Assembly: GCA_030549335.1 (NCBI GenBank)
Contig: JAUKPH010000017.1
Span: 1,988,501-2,052,500, forward strand
Reading direction: 5' to 3'
DNA: 64,000 nt
DNA from: Pontederia crassipes
Taxonomy: Eukaryota; Streptophyta; Magnoliopsida; Commelinales; Pontederiaceae
Part shown: piece after piece, positions 11,828-22,200 of the stretch
Layout: every line of letters begins with the position of its first letter
How positions within the stretch are numbered: position 1 is the stretch's first letter
Notes under the pieces: model-generated
Databases searched by the model: none
What the model was told of the DNA's origin: nothing
Seen by the model: the letters and a program-made list of their open reading frames with translations, nothing else
Program-made: the position numbers and the translations under genes

Positions 11828-14161
11828 TTAATCTTGGGATGAATTTTCCAACTCGATACAGTGCTCGCAAACAAATTCATTGTGCGACTCTGAAGCAATG
11901 CCATGAAAATTACAGCGACGCTTGCAATATGGTCTATTGCACATGTTACACTTAGGAAGATGTAGCCAACAATTCATACATAAAAGATGGGAGCAGACAG
12001 TCTCAGCATCAAGATCATCGGTTTGAATACAGCCTCCACACATTTCACACCTTGCGATGCAAAAGAAGCACCCTCTACATTCTGTCCACCTGTTCTTCAT
12101 CAACCTACGGTTATCCATAGTAAATTACAAATTGCAATAAGCTATTGGTATGATAAAATAATAGCCAGGTGAAATAATAGAATTGGCTTTAAAGAAAATC
12201 ATTTGAGCTCTAAGAAGGTAAAAGTTAATTGAAGCAAATGAGAGAACAGCATGAAGAAAGTAAGAGAGAATGGGATCATAAGATTTTCTTAGACATAGTT
12301 TTCTGGCGACAGATATTTGTGATCAGCAATAGCTTCTATATTGGATAAGTAGAAAAAGATGGATATTCCCGAAGCAATAAACATGAAGACATATGTAACA
12401 ATAAATGATATGTAAACAGCTTCTTTCAATGACAAGAAATTATGCATTCAGATAGCACTGAAGAAAAAATGACTGCACATTTTGGAGTGTGGATTTACTG
12501 ACCTGCATTCCTCCCTTGTACAGTCAAATATCAACCTGACATCCTTGCATTTGGGGCACACATCTACATCAATAGGTAGCTCGTCATCCCCGTTGAAAGG
12601 GACAGGACGCCACTGATGATAGAAAAAAGGGAGTGACATTTGTCGACCATTGTTGATGTATAATATAGATTTAAGGATGTCAAGATGTTCCCTGGTCAAG
12701 TTGCAAACACCGTGGAGTTGGAGATGCTTTAAATTCCCACCGCGTTCATAGAGTTCTCTTGCCATTTTTGTCAAACCATCTGCTGTTAAGTATGTACATC
12801 CAGGCACGCAGAGCTGAAATAACATGCAAGATGCACTACATATAAATATGAAAACTTCCAAGCATCAAATATTTATGCTCAGAGTATACGAATAAAATAA
12901 TCTCTATGATAACTTTCCTGAAGATTTTGCAACCTCAGGAACAGATAATTAGATCTAAAGTACATCGACGCAGAACCTAATCTCTGTCAACTACTCGGGA
13001 TCATTATTAGTTGGGAATATGATACCAAGAATCGATGAATAATCAAGACAAATAAAAAAAGAATATGAATACAAAGATTTAACATAGTAAAACCGTCTTA
13101 ATTAATGTGAACAATAAAAAAATTTCACGGGCAAAGAAGACAACCACAAGAAAATTTCATTATAAACAAAAGATAGTCCATCACGATAAAACCCTCACCC
13201 TCAAAGTCCATAATGTTTTTCTTTTTCTCATTTTTTTCTTTCCCAATTTTTAAGTACAAGGTACAATAACTCAAGTCACATTAACATTATTCCAACAAAC
13301 TGGGATTCAAGAACTTCCAAAGACTCTGAACTTATCTGTAAGCCTATATATTCCCCAAAATAACCTAAAGGAATAACTTTTTTCCTTATAGCTAACAGAT
13401 TGCAAAGAAAGCAGAAGCATCATCCATGATAACTGCACAGTGGCTTCCCCTTCAATTTCCCTTCTGTCTCTACGTTTCGTTGAATTCACTCATTCAAATG
13501 CCACATTACTTACTCCAAACAAGATTCAAAGTATGTGTTTGCACAATTCTTTCGTTGGAGTGGGGTTCCCTAATATGCTCTTATAGAAAGCAAGAAAATG
13601 AAAGTTATGTTACGTTTCGACTTGTCACCACTTTCTATGTAAAGCATTACGATTAGCTGTCTATTTCAGCTCGGCTTGATCTATGACATTAACCAACGTT
13701 CTATGCTGATGACGAGCGCGTATTAACTGGTGATGCAGCCATAGCCATACCCTACTTACTCACAACACAACCAATAGAAGAAAAAGAAATATTACCTTGA
13801 TGATGCCGGGATTTCTTTCGACGACGGCCTGGATGCCGGCATCGGTTATCCTCCAGCAATCCAACAGAGTCAAAGACTCGAGCTTCCCTTCGGCTTTGGA
13901 GGTGACCTGCAGGAGGGCGTCGTCGGTGAGCTTCGCGCTCAGGGGAGGTTCGACGGAGACGCGGCGCCACATCGTCCAGTCGTCGGCGATGGCCGCCCTG
14001 AACGGCCGGCACACCAGCTGGAACGTCAGCAATTCCGGCAGTCGCAGGTATGACAACACCAGGAACAACGCGCCGTGGGGCCTCCGGTCGTCATCCTGGC
14101 CGTGGGAGCACGATGAGGAGGAGCCGCCGCCGGGACCGGCAAAGGAAGGAGAGCTCTCCAT
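11828..14161 (-). CDS. SKIP14: F-box protein SKIP14-like with LRR region and Cys-rich tail
   Basis: Likely substrate receptor of an SCF ubiquitin ligase; SKIP proteins are defined by binding the Skp1-like adaptor. Three coding exons splice in frame with GT-AG borders: 13796-14161, 12503-12813 and 11828-12089, giving 312 residues. Residues about 28-70 form the F-box (HGALFLVLSYLRLPELLTF, VCRPFRAAIADDW). Residues ~80-165 are LRR-like (KLESLTLLDCWRITDAGIQ; then CTYLTADGLTKMAREL; LKHLQLHGVCNLTREHLDIL). The C-terminal ~120 residues hold many Cys/His, including VDVCPKCKDVR and RGCFFCIARCEMCGGC, and probably bind zinc. The start ATG at 14161 is followed by a Ser/Gly-rich leader. The first intron is about 1 kb. 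The orthologue name rests on remembered similarity to Arabidopsis SKIP14. The gene looks intact. Confidence 0.85.
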
Positions 14162-15217
14162 TCTAAGCGGAATGAAAGGCTCTGAAGGAGGCGTGTGAAA
14201 TGCAAATGATGAGCTGCGGCGAAGGCCAAGTTTCTAGTCCAAATCATTTCTAGAAAATAACAACAGAAGGGGAAAATGCCGTACACAAGTTTCTTTCAAT
14301 TTTTTTTGTGAATCAAAAATTAATTTTTGTATTCTCTTTGAGGAACGTTTGATTGCGGATATCTCAATATGTCGATAATATAGTTAAACGTGACGTAGAA
14401 TGATATTATCTTCGTCAAATTTTCAAAATTACGAAATCACCTCAAAAATTGTAAAACCATCATTTTTAACATGTGAAAAAAATAAATGTATTCTTCTACA
14501 CTATTCTTCATTTTTCAAAATTTTCAATCGTATTTTATTTTTAAAAAAAATTAATCATATATTATTATATAAATATTTTATATTATTATGATATTGAACA
14601 TAACATATAAATAATAAAATATTTTAAAATTTAAAATATTATATTTTTAAATTTTATTTTCTTCGAATCAAACGATACATAAAATAAGAATATCTTCATT
14701 TTTCTTAAATACAGCATTCTTTTATTTTATTCTTTAAAATTTTATCCCGCATGCAAGCGATCTTAAAAGCTAAAGCTATGACATTGTTAGGAAAAGAAAG
14801 ATAGCACGTAAGATCACATAAAATTTATGAAATGTATTATAATTAGATTTCTATTTTATTATGAAATATTGATAATTATAAAAATACAAAATAATTTAGT
14901 TGAATTTATTTAAAAAAATCACCTCGTATAAGACAAATAACTTCGTCGCTTCCATTATTATAAAGCATCTAACTAACATCGAATTTATTTAGAATTATAA
15001 TTGAATTTAAATTCAAGATGTTAACAACAATTATGATTATATGGGATTATGGATGATGAAGATTCCTATAATTGTTTCAAAATAAATTTTTGTTGGACTC
15101 TTCCACGAACATACCAACTGTTTTTTCTTATCAACGTAAAAGTTAATTATATAAGTTGTACATATATATGTATTGCCGAATTAATGAATTAATTTTACTA
15201 TGAGAAGAAGATTATAG
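14162..15217. other. AT-rich spacer upstream of the F-box gene
   Basis: Contains the presumed F-box gene promoter in its first few hundred bases, then very AT-rich DNA (roughly 14400-14720 is the most extreme). No coding or mobile feature was recognised. Confidence 0.4.
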
Positions 15218-15233
15218 ACACGGCTCAAAACAA

Positions 15234-16397
15234 CAACAACAATGTCTTATTCCACTAGGTGGGGTCGGTTACATGGATCATACGACGTCATTCCGCTCTA
15301 TTAGTAACCAAACCTTTCGGTATATTATTCACCAATAGATCTTACTCTATTAGTTCGTCAAGTGTCCATCTTGACCTCCCTCTCCCTCTTTTAATCAGAC
15401 TCCAAATTATTTGATCTACTCTTCTTACTGACGCATCTAATGATCTTCTCTGAACATGACCAAACCATCTCAAACGATTCTCTATCATTTTCTCACTAAT
15501 AGGAGCCACTCCAACTCGTTCACGTATATGATCATTACTAATCTTATCTAATCTTGTATGACAACACATCCATCTCAACATCTTCATTTCGGCTACCCCC
15601 ACTTTACGTTCATGTTGTTCCTTCATAGCCCAATATTCATAACACTGCTGGCCTTATAGCAGTACGATAGAATTTTTCTTTAACTTTATTGGGTACTTTT
15701 CTATCACAAAGAACTCCAGTGGCTTTCCTCCACTTACATCAACCAACTTAAATTCTATGATTAACATCGTCATCAATCTCACCATCTTATTTTACAATTG
15801 ATCCTAAATATTTAAATTTTGTCACTTGAGGAATTATATCCTCCCCTAGCCTAACTTTCAAATCGTCTTTAAGTTGTTTATTTGTGAAATTACTATGCAT
15901 ATATTCTGTTTTATTCCTACTTAAACGAAAACCCTTTGACTCCAACGTATTTCTCCATATTTCCAATTTTGTATTAATCTCTTCTCTTGAATCCGTTAAA
16001 AGTATTATATCATCCGCAAATAGCATGCAGTTAGGTACCTCCTCTGTGATACTCTCGATTATAGCATCGATAACTAAGTTAAATAGATACAGAGTTAAAG
16101 CTGATCCTTGATGTAGACCAATTCCTATAGGAAATTTATTTGTCTCATCTCCGGGTGTCCTAACCCTAGTCAATGCCCTATCGTACATATCTTGTATTAC
16201 CTTAATGTAGGCAACACTCATCCTCTTCTTTTGCAAGACTTTCCAAAGTACATCTCTTGATACCCGATCATACGCCTTCTCTAAGTCAATGAAAACCATA
16301 TGTAAGTCTCTTCTCCTACTTCGATATTTCTCCATCATCCCCCTTAATAAATAAATCGCCTCTGTAGTGGATCTTCCTGGCATGATCCCAAATTGGT
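15234..16397 (-). mobile_element. RTE-type LINE, 5'-truncated copy
   Basis: A 1,164-bp insertion with a perfect 16-bp target-site duplication, acacggctcaaaacaa, at 15218-15233 and 16398-16413. On the minus strand it begins inside the reverse transcriptase and ends in a TTG-repeat tail. The frame at 15787-16401 keeps RT motifs: FGIMPGRSTTEAI, MVFIDLEKAYDRV, GLHQGSALTLYLFNLVID and the catalytic FADD in CMLFADDIILL. A second piece at 15342-15626 holds the C-terminal domain (LRWMCCHTRLDKI; NRLRWFGHVQRR). At least one frame break separates them. The perfect duplication suggests a comparatively young insertion. Confidence 0.9.
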
Positions 16398-16520
16398 ACA
16401 CGGCTCAAAACAAGAGATAAAAAAAAGTTATTTTCTTCAATGTTTATTGTAAGAACGAATGAAAAGAGAACTCATTAATCATGTTTTAGATATTAAACAA
16501 ATTCATTGGATATTGTTTTA

Positions 16521-16523
<3 letters not shown>

Positions 16524-16551
<28 letters not shown>
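16524..16551. repeat. (AT)n microsatellite
   Basis: About 14 uninterrupted AT units directly read in the sequence. Confidence 0.95.
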
Positions 16552-16554
<3 letters not shown>

Positions 16555-16924
16555 TATATTTTATTTATGTAAAGTTTCGTAAGAAAATAATGAAAATGAC
16601 AATTGAACACTTGCTTCATGCACAATTCTTTCTCATCAGTAATGCGGATTGCTAGATAATTAAATGAGTAAATAAAGCAAAACAGTGAGTGTCAATAGAT
16701 AAACACTCCCTAACTTCTACATATTTTTCACTCTTTCTAAACAAGCTCTCTAACGTCATTATTTTTATATCCATTTTCTCTTTAATATAAGAAAAAAATG
16801 AAAATATATCTCGTTAATCATGTTTATATATCGGGAAAAAATATTGCTTTATAAAAACACGATTACATGATGTACTTTATCATATCTGTGGTTATTTTCA
16901 GTTTAAATTTGATATAGGATCTAA

Positions 16925-17345
16925 AATTAAGACCCAGATGTAAACTAAAAAAATAAAAAATATTAATTAAAAAATAAAAATAATACCACCTCACGCCAAC
17001 TAAGTCGAGGGCTCCCCCCACCTTCCGACCTCATCGGTGTGCGGGACGTCAATGAGGAGGCAAAGATGAAGGGGGGGGGGGGGGGGGCGCTCCGACCTCG
17101 CCCGTCGTCGATGAGGTCCTAGAGAGGGGGGCGAGGCCCCACCCCTCCCTCTTCTCCTTGTCGGCGTGCGGGATGGCCCCCCTCTCCTCGCTGACGCACA
17201 AGAGGCGCGCCCCCCCTCGTGACCTCGCTGGTCCGTCAAGGTCGCAGAGAGGGGGAGGAGGCGAGGTCCTCCCTCCCGACGATTTGGTTGGCGTGAGGTG
17301 ACATTTTTTATTTATTTTAATTAATTAATTTATTTATTTAATATT
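16925..17345. repeat. Foldback with GC-rich core and AT-rich arms
   Basis: The inner ends are inverted copies: cacctcacgccaac near 16987-17000 and gttggcgtgaggtg near 17287-17300. Outside them AT-rich arms are also roughly inverted, giving ~50 bp of imperfect inverted repeat on each side. The ~285-bp core is GC-rich, with CCCC/GGGG runs and a G17 tract at 17071-17087. No coding sequence is credible inside; the open frame there is a by-product of GC content. It resembles a non-autonomous DNA transposon. No target-site duplication could be fixed. Confidence 0.55.
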
Positions 17346-17849
17346 ATCATATCATCGTGAAAAGAATAGAAGATGTCCTGTCAGCGTCATATCTGTGCCA
17401 CGTCAGCTCTGCGACTGGGAGAACGTCTATCCCAAATAAAGAGGGCATCGGGTGAAATGAGTTAGAAGATGGAGAGCATTACTGAGTAAATTTAAAAATT
17501 GAAGAGTATTTGGTATAATTTTTTCTGCGTGGTTGTGTCCCTTTTTGCTTATTTTTTTCGGGTGTTATAAGGTCACATCGAATAATATCTTGCGAAACAA
17601 ACCATAGTTGAAATCCAATTATATGAGAGAAGTTTTAGTAAACTAAAAAATTTAATTCTAAAAACAAATTCTACTTTTTTAAAAGGATAAGAATGGCTTT
17701 CAACTATTCAATTTCTGAAAATTCTAAAGTAATTAAAATTGAATTATTAAACAATATTCAACATGCTAAAAATGTCCCTTTACTTTGACGAAAGCCCTGC
17801 GGCTGCCCTCAGGTGCCTTTCCTAAAATCTAAACCCCTCCGCCCTTTAG
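17346..17849. other. Spacer upstream of the prohibitin gene
   Basis: AT-rich. The stretch ~17380-17520 (around atcgggtgaaatgagttaga) has the look of a dispersed plant repeat, with weak inverted similarity to ~16695-16760, but this is not secure. Confidence 0.3.
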
Positions 17850-17850
17850 T

Positions 17851-17860
17851 TCTAGGGTTT
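17851..17860 (-). promoter_or_regulatory. telo-box (AAACCCTAGA) upstream of prohibitin
   Basis: The plus strand reads tctagggttt, so the minus strand carries the AAACCCTA telo-box, 90 bases before the start codon. In plants this motif is common just upstream of ribosomal-protein and other growth-related housekeeping genes. A role here is inference. Confidence 0.5.
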
Positions 17861-17949
17861 TTTTTTAACAAGCAGAAGAGCGGCCACTTTCAGGTGTTTC
17901 CTCCTCTCCAAGAAAGAAAGAAGTAGAGAGGCCCAAGCTTTTCAAATCC

Positions 17950-18801
17950 ATGGCCGGCGGCGGGCAAGCGGCAGTCTCCTTCCTCACCAACATCGCGCGC
18001 GCGGCGATCGGCCTCGGCGTGAGCGCATCCCTGCTGAACGCATCCCTCTATACCGTCGACGGCGGGCAGCGTGCCGTCCTCTTCGATCGCTTCCGCGGCG
18101 TCCTCCCGGAAACCGTTGGCGAGGGCACGCACTTCCTGGTGCCGTGGCTGCAGAAGCCGTTCGTCTTCGACATCCGAACTCGCCCCCACAGCTTCACCTC
18201 CAGCTCCGGCACGAAGGACCTTCAGATGGTCAACCTCACCCTCCGCCTCCTCTCCCGTCCGGACGTGCCCCACCTCCCCACCATCTTCACCTCCCTCGGC
18301 CTCGAGTACGATGACAAGGTCCTCCCTTCCATTGGCAACGAGGTCCTCAAGTCCGTCGTCGCCCAGTTCAACGCCGACCAGCTCCTCACCGAGCGACCTC
18401 ACGTTTCTGCTCTCGTTCGCGACGCCCTCATCCGCCGTGCCCGCGACTTTAATATTGTTCTCGACGACGTCGCCATCACTCACCTCTCTTACGGCGCTGA
18501 GTTCTCCTCCGCCGTCGAGAAGAAGCAGGTCGCACAGCAGGAGGCAGAGCGGTCCAAGTTCCTCGTCGCAAGGGCAGAGCAGGAGAGGCGGGCCGCGGTT
18601 ATCCGCGCAGAAGGTGAGTCTGAGGCTGCCAAGCTCATCTCGGATGTCACCGGTGCCTTTGGTACGGGTCTTCTGGAACTGAGGAGGATTGAGGCTGCCA
18701 GGGAGATCGCCCACACGCTGTCCAAGTCGCCCAACGTTGTGTACATCCCCAACGGCCAGAATATGCTCTTTGGTCTTAACCCCAGTGGCCTTGGCCGGTA
18801 A
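17950..18801 (+). CDS. PHB3: Prohibitin, type I (PHB3/PHB4 class)
   Basis: Subunit of the prohibitin ring complex of the mitochondrial inner membrane, which stabilises and scaffolds membrane proteins. It is 283 residues in a single uninterrupted frame; Arabidopsis type-I prohibitins are slightly shorter (277-279 residues by memory). Residues ~1-30 form the N-terminal hydrophobic anchor ([20 protein letters not shown]). The SPFH/Band-7 domain follows with [28 protein letters not shown] and [10 protein letters not shown], then the near-invariant [20 protein letters not shown] and [21 protein letters not shown] coiled-coil region ([20 protein letters not shown]) lies near residues 190-225, and the tail is [14 protein letters not shown]. 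Exon GC content is far above the flanks. Assignment to PHB3 rather than PHB4 is by general similarity only. Confidence 0.95.
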   Translation: MAGGGQAAVSFLTNIARAAIGLGVSASLLNASLYTVDGGQRAVLFDRFRGVLPETVGEGTHFLVPWLQKPFVFDIRTRPHSFTSSSGTKDLQMVNLTLRLLSRPDVPHLPTIFTSLGLEYDDKVLPSIGNEVLKSVVAQFNADQLLTERPHVSALVRDALIRRARDFNIVLDDVAITHLSYGAEFSSAVEKKQVAQQEAERSKFLVARAEQERRAAVIRAEGESEAAKLISDVTGAFGTGLLELRRIEAAREIAHTLSKSPNVVYIPNGQNMLFGLNPSGLGR

Positions 18802-19229
18802 AGTGCTTGTAATTGTTTTACCATTGCTGTTATCAGATAAATCTTCTATGCAAAAAGATTGAGGATCTGTCTCTTTTTCTTCGAACTACTAAAAGAGTCT
18901 CTTTTGACTATAATAATGCTTAGTTCATTAAGATCGAGATTATGTTATCATGAATCTGACGGTGTACATCAGTAGACATGATGCTCTATGCACACTTACT
19001 ATGTTCATTTTTGTTATCTTATTATGGACTGGAGCTATGGTTCATTGTATGATGGCTTGTACTTGCTGTTTTCCTAATGTTAGTCCATGTTTGTCACTTG
19101 ATGGTTACTATGGAACTTGAATTCCTTGCCTTACGATAGTGGGTAGTCTTTACATTGCCTGCTAGTTGCTTCTGCACTTGTGCTAAGCTCTTGACACTAA
19201 CATATGGTATTATAAGTTTTTTTCTTTTC
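18802..19229 (+). other. Probable prohibitin 3' UTR and downstream spacer
   Basis: T-rich sequence after the stop codon. No other gene was recognised. The polyadenylation site cannot be placed. Confidence 0.35.
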
Positions 19230-19240
19230 TTACAATACTA

Positions 19241-19422
19241 TAACTCCGCCTATGTTTTATAGCCGGTCCCAAGCCCGGATAAAGGAGGAGGGTTGTGTTA
19301 GGCCCCGACAGTCAGCGTAAAATCCTGTCCAATCGCATGAACATGGATCAACGAATACGGAATTGTGTCGTATGATCCATGTAGCCGACCCCACCTAGTG
19401 GGATAAGGCTTTGTTGTTGTTG
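19241..19422 (+). mobile_element. SINE-like short element with RTE-type tail, copy 2
   Basis: 182 bp in the forward direction, from (ta)ACTCCGCCTATGTTTTATAG to a (TTG)n tail. It is flanked by an 11-bp duplication, ttacaatacta, at 19230-19240 and 19423-19433. It shares its 5' end with the copies at 33800-33978 and (nearly) 11564-11750. Confidence 0.82.
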
Positions 19423-19714
19423 TTACAATACTAGAATAATTTTGTACACATTAAAAAACAACTGGAAAATGTTATATAGAATCTTTCAAAAAACAAAGGT
19501 AGAAAGTGTTGTATAGAATGAGTATCAATGGCTTTAAATGCCAAGTTTTGGCTGCTGCTTCTGTATTCAAGTGATTAAATCTTGACACCATGATGACAGT
19601 GTTGGGTTGACCTATTTGCATTGTCTGAGCACTCTTTAGTGTGGAATGTTTGCATGAAAGTAAAAGAATTTCCCTAAAAAAAGGAAGTAAAAAGAATTAT
19701 TGCTATTATTAGCT

Positions 19715-19753
19715 ATCCCCACCTAGTGGGATAAGGCTTTGTTGTTGTTGTTG
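19715..19753 (+). mobile_element. RTE-tail fragment, ~39 bp
   Basis: Only the terminal cacctagtgggataaggc plus the TTG repeat remain, between 8-bp copies of tattagct at 19707-19714 and 19754-19761. This is an extremely 5'-truncated insertion of the same family. Confidence 0.65.
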
Positions 19754-19761
19754 TATTAGCT

Positions 19762-22044
19762 TAGGAGGCTACACCTTTACTCTCAAAAATAGAAGTTATT
19801 TTATATCATTACAGATAAAAGAATGGTTCTAGTTTGAAAACGCTATGTTTGCTCTTTTGTAACGAGCATTGTGCGGTGGCAAGATAACTTCATTTCACGT
19901 TACATCTCATCCAGTACGTAGGCATGAAACCATACTTGATACTGACACATAAGAAGTCGTATCCTCAATCTTGTCTGCTTTCCTTGCATGGATGAATTCT
20001 ATTATTATTTGTACTCTTGTAAAGTTGTGTCAAGTCAAAACGGTTTTTGGAACATTAAGTTAATGTAAAATGTTGCGAATGTGATTATAATATTACTTGA
20101 ACTGATCCATAGCGCCCTGAGCCCACTAATAAAATTAGTGAATTATGTAGAAGATACTTTTAATATACTTAGTATTGTACCCTGTCTTTTAAAATTTCAT
20201 GATTTTCTCATGGAGTTTGATGACTGTCAACATTCTAGTCATACTTTTAACTCCAAAAAGGATCAGAGAATTAAAGTAAACGTCGTAACAAGTGGAAACA
20301 ATATATTATCCATTGTTTCTTTATGCAGCAGATACATTTTTTAATCATAATTACATGTTTATTGCTTAGTTCTTTTGAAACACTCATGGAATTGTTGAAG
20401 TTTATGAGGTCTTTCATGTTCATATGAAATCGCGCATCTGCATGTTGATATCATTCATGATGCATCTTATTGGAAGTACACAAGACTTTGGAGTCTCTGG
20501 ATAGGAACTTATGAAGATTAAGATAGTGATTGGTGTAATATGAAGGATTTATGTGGCGTAGTGATTTTAATTGGTTTTTCGACAAAGTATATCTTGTTTT
20601 TTGAGAATTTGTTGGGAGGTTGTTACCATGTTGTAGCCATATCAGTTTCTCTTACTGTTTAGGTATTTCGTTGATGATCCATTATTCTTTCCAGTCGTTA
20701 TGTATTGTGTCTTTTAACAAATAGATCATAATGAGATAATAGAATATTGCACAACACATAGTTTAATAGACAGGCCACTATTTTGTTCTTGTTTTCCATG
20801 TTTTAAGGGAATTTACATTATCGTTACCAGAAGATAGCTTCTCTGCGGCATCTTGCTGTTACATTTGACATGTCTTTTGGGTGTCTCATGTTCAGTGATG
20901 TTAGCTTTAGCTAAACCCTTCTATACAGATTCCACTCACCTGGTTGCGTAGGGATAAATTGTTTTCTACATCCGGAAAATGTTATTGTCTTGCTGCGACA
21001 CTTTGTTTTTCTTTTCTGTTGAGAAAGCAGAGGCCATCCAATTTCACTTGGAACTTCCCTCATTATGGTTATTGTTGAATTTGTTCATCATCTTCATTTG
21101 AGGGCTGAGATGGGAAATATTCATTGAATCCCTCGTTGCCTTTCTCTCTTTTTTTGTCAAATACCCATCCTATTGGTAAAAGCATTTGAGTTACGGATTA
21201 TTTTCTATAACTAGGCATATTGGCGAGCGTATGAAATGTATCATAAATGGTTGGAGTTAAGGCCGTTCCTTTTTCAGATTCCCATTGACACCTCCTTTTC
21301 TGGAGAAATTCTTTGTCAATTTTAGTTATTGAAAAGCTTTGACATGCCAATTTATAATCCTATAGGATGTGTTAACTTTATCATCTTTTGTAACAAGATT
21401 ATTTTTAATGAATAAAATGAAGGTGTACGAATATGTGGATGATATTTGATTTAGTTTTATTTAAGAACTTTTAATCTGATGAATCAAAAGATAAGGATCA
21501 AAGGGACACCATCATTAAATTCTTTTTTAATTATTAATTTATTTTATTATTGTCCTTTTAATTGTATTGTAAGACATGTAAAATAAAAAGAAATATAAAT
21601 AATTATTTATAAGCATGACCTCATAATCTACTAAACCTAAACCCACTAGAACTAATGACAAGTAGGAAAAAGGGCTAGGATGGTGTTGTGAAAAAAGGAA
21701 ATAAATGATCGAAGAGATACGATAAGGGGATATTAATTTCTTTCATCTCAATTCTTATTTGATTTATGATTATGTCATTGTTTTTCATTTAAGGAGTTCT
21801 GAACTTATGCTAATGTTCATAAGTTATAAACAAAAGTAACAGCTTCTGTCCCCATCAATTTTTTAACATCTAGAAATCCCCATCAATTTTTTAACATGTA
21901 GAAATTGTATAATATATGATGTTGAAGTCTAATTTATATAGGGACAAGAATTATGTGAATTCAAGTTATATAGATAAAGTTATGACCTAATAAGTATCTC
22001 ATTGTCATGTCGAAGATAGGTTTTAGTGTTCCAAAAATCACACG
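19762..22044. other. Spacer without recognised genes
   Basis: T-rich sequence with occasional short frames that resemble no known protein. Composition from ~19800 to 21400 is less AT-extreme than the following part and could contain non-coding transcript or old transposon DNA. Nothing specific can be supported. Confidence 0.3.
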
Positions 22045-22195
22045 GTCTATTTTTAATAAAAACTCGAATTTTCTCAATCCAAGATGTATAATTGGATTTA
22101 TAGTTAGATACATGGATATGAAGTCTATTTTTAATAGGAATTCGAATCTTCTCAATCCAAGATGTATATTTGGAGTTATAGTTCAAAGATTGAAC
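22045..22195. repeat. Tandem repeat, 78-bp unit, ~1.9 copies
   Basis: The unit starting gtctatttttaata at 22045 recurs at 22123, including the shared core ctcaatccaagatgtata. A few substitutions separate the copies. Confidence 0.85.
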
Positions 22196-22200
22196 TAATC

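Noticed and set aside
16524-16551. Alternating AT tract considered as a regulatory or matrix-attachment site
   Set aside because: A plain microsatellite with no further evidence.
17000-17239. 79-codon minus-strand frame rich in Arg/Pro
   Set aside because: By-product of the GC-rich foldback core.
17890-18714. 274-codon open frame on the minus strand across prohibitin
   Set aside because: It is the antisense shadow of a GC-rich exon. It has no family similarity, while the plus strand encodes a complete prohibitin.
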